From the NCBI GenBank assembly GCA_018389105.1, contig JACATO010002134.1, positions 346,001 to 410,000 on the forward strand: a stretch of 64,000 nucleotides of DNA, written 5' to 3'. Each line of letters begins with the position of its first letter. Position 1 is the stretch's first letter. This document shows positions 58,586-64,000 of this stretch, piece by piece. The notes beneath the pieces are model-generated. The model ran no database searches and had not been told where the DNA came from. It worked only from the letters and a program-made list of their open reading frames with translations. Position numbers and translations under genes: made by a program. The DNA is from Nautilus pompilius. Its lineage: Eukaryota; Mollusca; Cephalopoda; Nautilida; Nautilidae.

Positions 58586-60147
58586 CTGATGACCAAAACC
58601 CAATTAGTGGATCATGGTTGCTAGGTTCAAAGGATGGCATATATTTATATATTTTTTATCTTTAGTCCCTTCTGATTCAGCCTCCGCAAACTCCACACGC
58701 GAGGTATTGTGAGGCGGTTCCAAACGGAACAAAAATGACGGGATTTCCCCGGATTTGTATTCTTGCAATATGGTCATTTACGACATGGATCACATAATCT
58801 CACAGACATATATAACGTACAATCGGAGATCACTGAAGGTATTTAGCTGCACTGAAGTAGTAGTGTGACAACATACGACAGCTGGTAACGCAACAGATGT
58901 TTGTCTAGCGCTCGGCAGAGTTTCTGGAAAGATGCTATTTCCGGTTCAAATTAAACACTGATACGTGGAGAAAGACGAAAACTTCCTGGATAAAAACTGA
59001 TAATTGTTTGTGGCTGAAAATCCTTCCTTTCTATCCTCACTTATGTCCCCCCGCACAAAATTCTCTAGAAAGCCGTTTTCTTTCTTTAAAATTCTTCAGT
59101 GGGAAATGTGTCTGCATCAGACAAAGATTCATGGAGAAACCAGAGAAACGAAGCCATTCTGCCCTGGACAAGTGCAGATCCTGAAAGATTGCGTTTGTAG
59201 ATGTTCATTTTTGACCGCATCCCGACTATCTGCATCTGCTTTTTTTAATAATGGAATATTTTCATGTTGATCGAAACAGCATTTAATACTTGGGATTTTA
59301 CCAAAACCTTTGAGCAAGTTCTTTCTATTTCTTCACAGCATCTTTCAGGACCACTGCTATACTACACCGTATGCAATGCCTCCATCCTATTGCACTTGCC
59401 GTTCGTATGGACTTTGCTGTCTTGCATTCATAGCCAGGCTATATTTTGCTCGTGAGTACTGTTTTATCCCCAGAGAAGAAAATGGTACATCATTGGACTT
59501 TCGTATGCGTCAGTCCTATCACCTGCGACACCTGAAGTGCAGTTATCCTAACAGTCGACTTTGTATTCTGCGTTTTTTTTCTCTATTTCAACTTGGAATC
59601 TAAACAGTGCCAATCACATTAATGGCGCCGTGCAGGGATAGCGGGAATAAAACTATAAACATTGCATTTGACTTGAATATTCATTCTCCTAGTTACTACT
59701 TAAGAATGGAAACGAACAGCAGTGATTCCGAAGTCAGTGTGATCCCATGGGCTGTCTGAAATTTCCAGAAGGTTGGTCGTTCTAGGATCTTTTGAATATT
59801 TCAATAAGTGTGAAAACCAGTGCCAACCTTCTTCAGCAGCCACAACCACGACATCCCGGGGCCATTAACTCAACAGCCTATCATTACAAAATACCGAGAG
59901 ACACTATCGCAACACTGGCAAAGGAGACAAAACGAATTTAACTGAATGAAATAGATGCGAGTGGACTCACCCGAAATCTTCTTTCAGCAGCCCTAAGCAA
60001 AATAGCTGCCTCAAGAAGAATGTCTAAAACTTAAAAACAGAAGTTGTCTTTTCGTCTGACTGTCAACTACCTCCCTTTTAAAACCTTTTTCTTTCTGCTA
60101 ACCCGAAGTTGCTACGATATTATTTTCCTGCCTTGCTGTCGATCACC

Positions 60148-60148
60148 C

Positions 60149-60213
<65 letters not shown>
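60148..60213. repeat. (CA)n microsatellite
   Basis: About 30 CA units, with one early GC. Confidence 0.97.
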
Positions 60214-60216
<3 letters not shown>

Positions 60217-60544
60217 GAGGTATTACAGGATTACAGGTAGGCGTGGCCGAGAGTTTTCTTAGGTAACTTCCGACTGGCTTCCATCCTGATCGCTAGGCCG
60301 GTCCAACCCCACATCCATTCCTTAGATCTCTAAAACCAGGGCGGGGTCGGGGTATTCAATGATCAGCGGAGAATAAGTAAAAATGGAAATGAAAAAAAAA
60401 ACGAAACTCCAAAATATGTTTTGCTTTTTTTTTTTTGGATTTATTCCATCAACGATAAAATAAAATCTCTATGTAGGTAAACCTGTGTATATAGAAACTG
60501 AACAGGATGAAGTAAAGCATAACAGTCTCACGTCTGTGCGCTTG

Positions 60545-60559
60545 ACGCCAGAGGGCGGT
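60545..60559 (+). promoter_or_regulatory. CTCF-like motif
   Basis: ACGCCAGAGGGCGGT equals the CTCF core CCACCAGAGGGCGCT at 12 of 15 positions, including the whole CCAGAGGGCG block. Binding is inferred. Confidence 0.35.
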
Positions 60560-60690
60560 ACAAAAAAAAAAAAAAGAAAAAAGTCTTAATGTTGCGCAAT
60601 TTGAAAAAAAAAATTATTAAAATAAATAATTAATTAAATATTTTATCCTTGATCTATGTCGTTCAATTATACTTAATTATTTTCATTATC

Positions 60691-60793
60691 TTCTCTCTCT
60701 CTCTCTCCATCTCTCTCTCTCTCTCTCCATCTCCATCTCTCTCTCTCACTCTCTCTCTCCATCTCTCTCTCTCCATCTCTCTCTCTCTCTCTC
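60691..60793. repeat. CT-rich microsatellite
   Basis: CT runs broken by CCATCTC and CACTC; no TGACGTCA. Confidence 0.95.
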
Positions 60794-62294
60794 ATTTTTT
60801 TTTTTTAAATTTGTTGATGTTGCCTTTGTTATGCGACAAAACAATGGTAGGTATTTCCTGATTGTTGATATTCCAGTTGGCGGGAGCCCGGAGTGTACGT
60901 AACCACTGTCTAAGTCAGGGTTATTACTGTTGCTCGGTATAAATTCAACTCGAAGACAAATTGTTTCCTCACGAAAAGAAAGCGACAAAATCCCACTTAG
61001 GTCTAAAAGCCTGTGCCCGACGGAGTTTTTTTTTAATGAAAATTCTAACTTTCCAGTAAATGTCAACTTTTAGCGGTAAACCGTGCGTGGAGACGGACTT
61101 TACTAAGCTTTACTCTGTCCGTAAATACGAGATGGATATCCAGTGGGTACTGATGCTTAAAACTAAGCAACGCGTTGCTGGTTGCGCGAGACTTGTTCTT
61201 GCATGACCACAATCGGAGGGGGAAAAATTCCTAAACTCGGCGTTCACATTACAATGTGGGCGACAGTAAATCCCGTTTAAATGCCGTGTGAAGACAGCCT
61301 TTTGTTTCCTTAATTCAGTCACTAAAAGAAGAGAAAACAACAAGCGATGATTACATTTTGCATCCAAGAGCCTCTTTCCGATTTATGCCCGGTAAGGTTA
61401 ATGAGGTACTGACGGTGTATTGAAGGTGGTGGAGTACCAGTGGCGAATCTAAATCTCCGGTATTCCACCTTTTGGTGGCAGTCCAGATTTCTCCCTCTCT
61501 CCCAGCCAGCACGAGCCCGAGACATTCAGAATTAGCGTCCGACAGATCGCCGTACGACAGGACAGATACGGACCGCGGAGAGCTTTCGTTCTTTCCGTGT
61601 GATGACAGTGATCAACGTTACGCCACGAAACCTTCCAGCCGCTTTGTGATGACGACGGAACTCAACCCTATAAAAACCGATCGCCAGAGAAGGCGAGATT
61701 TTACGTTAATACCTTTGTAGTTCTTTTCTTTTACATCGCGATGCTGTCTGCTCAAGAAGAGCGATTTCTGTGGAAACCATTTCTGAACATCGTTCGCTGC
61801 AGTCTTCACCGGCCCGTACTTAGAAACCAGTGTATTAGTCTAAAACTTTAGGCAGGTTTTGGCTTGTATATCAAAACATCAATATATAGATTAAAGAGTA
61901 CGGTGAACGATATACAAAATGCCAAATTGTACCGGAGATTTGGCTGACTGATATAAACCAAATCAGCGGTTTTAGGTTTCCGGTCGATTATGCTTTCCAC
62001 AAACTCTCCAGGGATGAAAATGTTTAGCCTGTTGTCTGATACTCTCCACGTCAACCATCCTTGTATTTAAGAATTGTATTTTCGAACATGTGTTTCCTCC
62101 GGAAAGAGAGCCAAGGTTGCCAAATGTAGCCAGTTATCTTTCCCTGACTTTTTATTTCATGATCTCCAGCGTCAGGTTTTGAATTTATGAAAGAGTTAAT
62201 CACCTAAATAGAGTTTAGCGTCAAACGCCACTAGTGTTTTTATTTAACTAAAGTTTTAATTGTATAATCCATCTAAAAGCTTACTCAGTTCCCC

Positions 62295-62403
62295 ATCTCT
62301 CTCTCTCTATGTAACGTCATCTCGGTCATCTCTCCTCTGTAACGTCATCTCTCTCTCTCTCTCTCTCTCCATCTCACTCTTTTCCCCCATCTCTCTCTCT
62401 TTC
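62295..62403. repeat. CT tract with two TAACGTCA words
   Basis: CT runs are broken twice by TGTAACGTCATCTC, one base from the TGACGTCA core of the other arrays, and followed by CCATCTC runs. Confidence 0.9.
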
Positions 62404-63357
62404 AGCTATATAAAATATTTTTTTATAAATACAATTAAAATCGTTCTCTTAACAAAACCAAACCGAGGAAGGAGGCAGCAATCTCCCCTCCAACAGCAAA
62501 CAAGAAACCGAAAGGATTTTCATCGGTCTGACTACACTCTTAATATAGCAATAACCAGCACAAAGACGCAATTTCAGAATACCTGCTTCAGTAAATAGCA
62601 TGGGCACTTTTAACTCGGAGCCCAACTAACAATGTCGCTTTCACACTAGAAGGGGCTCAGCGTGAGACTTTCTAAAAAGGTTCTGCGAAACTGCATTAAT
62701 TATATTACTGAAATACAACGAAAGTAGTAACCTGCCAAGTTTGCAGAACGCTAATCTAATGTTTTTAAACTATTTGATAGAAGCAAAGTTTAATTATGAA
62801 AAAAACCAAAAAAAAAGGTGATAATTAAGAATAATCTACGACATCTATAAGATGCGATATTGCAAAGCAATTGGAAAACGACCTTTGGGGAGTTAACGAA
62901 TTACTGTCGGCAAGCGTTATCACAGCCAGGTGCATCTTTCATAATGTCAATCGTTTCTTGTTTTCACGAGCTAAATCAAACGAATTTTTGGCAGGAAATC
63001 CCTTACAATGGCTGTCATGATGCGGAATAGGAATGGTAATGAACAGCAAAATTAGCTCACAAGCAATTTTTTTGGATCTGCGTAGTTACGGACAAGGTAC
63101 GTAATGACTATACGACGTCATGGTTGCCTTTGGAGCTTCAGTAAATGATGCGAAAGATCTAGAACGGAAAATATCCGTTCGCTTATCCTTTACACCCTTG
63201 GGATTAACAGCGAGGATTTTAGCAGTAAATTAATACTTGAGATAATCAAGATGAATACCATGACCTTATATCGATAGGCGGCCATCTAGAAATAACGTCG
63301 TTTTCTGATAATAAATTTCCGTAGAGAATCCTCGATTATTGGAATGCAGTGGAAATC

Positions 63358-63359
<2 letters not shown>

Positions 63360-63427
<68 letters not shown>

Positions 63428-63460
63428 GCACACACACACACGCGCGCGCGCGCACACACA
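63360..63460. repeat. (CA)n(CG)n purine-pyrimidine alternating tract
   Basis: About 100 bases of alternating purine and pyrimidine: CA runs, one CCA slip near 63391, then CACGCACG and a CGCGCGCGCG block. Such sequence is the best known kind for Z-DNA. It ends 33 bases before the stop codon of the galactosyltransferase, in its 3' untranslated region or flank. Confidence 0.95.
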
Positions 63461-63493
63461 GAGGAAACGGTCGTTAGTGATGTTCAGCGTTGG

Positions 63494-64000
63494 CTAGTGA
63501 GAAGAACGTCTCACGTGATCCTGCAAGGACGCCAGAGTTGTCGTGGAGTTTGCGCGTTCTGGAAGCAGGCCCAACCTCACTTTGATCTTTCTCCAAAGTT
63601 CGAACATGCTGTTGGATCCGTGGACGTGGTAGAAAACCAACGAGTGGGTCGCGTCCTTGGAGAACCGGTCGAGGACTCTGGCCGAGTCGAGCACGTAGGC
63701 GGAGTTAAAGCGCGTGTGCTTGACGCCGACTGCCTTCAAGATAATGCCCGTGACGTACACATCGTCCACCCAGAAAAACGGAGTGTGCGAAGACGCCTCG
63801 AGTATCTGGTGCGCCATGTCAGGGCTCATGATGAAAGCGGAACCGGAACAATATGGCGGGTACGTCTCGCTCGAAAACTCTTTGCGGGTGACGAACCACT
63901 TGCTCCTTTTGTCTCTGATCACGCGCATCCTGTTCCAGACGTTGCACAGGATGAACTTGCTCTGTCCGAATTTAAACCTCCGTAGGTCCGACAGCTGCTT
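63494..64000 (-). CDS. Beta-1,3-galactosyltransferase family (GT31), C-terminal part
   Basis: The minus-strand frame is open from the window edge (64000) to a TAG at 63494-63496, giving the last 168 residues; the start lies outside. Hallmarks of GT31 appear in order: RDKRSKW (family SKW before the acceptor loop), YPPYCSGSAFIMS (family YP-YCSG-GYV-S), then VDDVYVTGI, the EDV motif that holds the catalytic base Asp, and FYHVH near the C terminus. Family members are Golgi type II membrane proteins of about 300-420 residues that transfer galactose (or N-acetylglucosamine or N-acetylgalactosamine) in beta-1,3 linkage from UDP-sugar onto glycans; the membrane anchor and DXD motif would lie upstream, outside the window. 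The motif Glu is Asp here (DDV). The tail ends ERANSTTTLASLQDHVRRSSH. Which donor or acceptor it uses cannot be told. The plus-strand frame 63344-63985 is its shadow. Confidence 0.93.
   Translation of the reverse strand, partial: KQLSDLRRFKFGQSKFILCNVWNRMRVIRDKRSKWFVTRKEFSSETYPPYCSGSAFIMSPDMAHQILEASSHTPFFWVDDVYVTGIILKAVGVKHTRFNSAYVLDSARVLDRFSKDATHSLVFYHVHGSNSMFELWRKIKVRLGLLPERANSTTTLASLQDHVRRSSH

Larger units (their letters stand above)
58586..63359. other. Unassigned non-coding stretch
   Basis: No gene recognised in 4.8 kb. It contains (CA)n at 60148-60213, CT tracts at 60691-60793 and 62295-62403, and a CTCF-like motif at 60545. Frames at 59004-59603 (+) are short, overlapping and without motifs. 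It includes the 3' flank of the galactosyltransferase gene; I did not find a convincing polyadenylation signal near it. Confidence 0.5.

Noticed and set aside
63344-63985. 213-codon plus-strand frame
   Set aside because: Its first part is the CA microsatellite and the rest is antisense to the galactosyltransferase.

Overview
This is a metazoan nuclear window: AT-leaning, mostly non-coding, and rich in microsatellites, minisatellites and decayed class II DNA transposons. It contains one recognisable cellular gene. The dead mariner, Tc1 and hAT copies, tRNA-derived SINE pieces and the style of the galactosyltransferase fit an invertebrate, possibly a lophotrochozoan such as a mollusc. That placement is inference; the sequence alone does not fix the species. 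No prokaryotic operon, CRISPR array, rRNA gene or intact tRNA gene is visible.

Layout. 1-20 kb: unassigned DNA holding an internally deleted mariner (2.5-3.0 kb), a Tc1 fossil (8.9-9.6 kb), a hAT element with both ends and target duplication (11397-12845), a CT tract studded with TGACGTCA (14.4-14.6 kb), a hAT fossil related to the GTF2IRD2/ZBED5/FAM200 group (15.5-17.0 kb), a three-copy tandem of tRNA-like units (17.4-17.6 kb) and a SINE head (19.7 kb). 20-34 kb: a complete but dead mariner with TIRs and TA duplications (20934-22830), interrupted by a pogo/Tigger-like MITE (22127-22738); then a CT tract (25.4-25.9 kb) and a TGATGTCA/CT array (31.4-31.9 kb). 34-45 kb: four long tandem arrays with periods of 33 bp, 80 bp, about 60-65 bp (2.5 kb long, full of GACGTC) and 36 bp, plus a Tc1 fragment. 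45-64 kb: a ZMYM-like hAT fossil (44.9-46.6 kb), another TGACGTCA array on the opposite strand (48.2-48.5 kb), a third Tc1 fossil (54.4-54.9 kb), a SINE (58.3-58.6 kb) and the 3' part of a GT31 beta-1,3-galactosyltransferase running off the right edge on the minus strand (63494-64000).

No multi-gene system is present. The strongest unexplained signal is a family of CT-rich arrays at six or seven places that repeatedly carry the CRE/ATF palindrome TGACGTCA (about 34 perfect copies in arrays, against about one expected by chance in 64 kb) or its CpG-deaminated form TGATGTCA. Second is a 33-bp minisatellite whose every unit carries a 5' splice-donor-like site, just after a good splice-acceptor-like site. 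Nearly all longer open frames outside the galactosyltransferase are by-products of tandem repeats or remnants of transposases.
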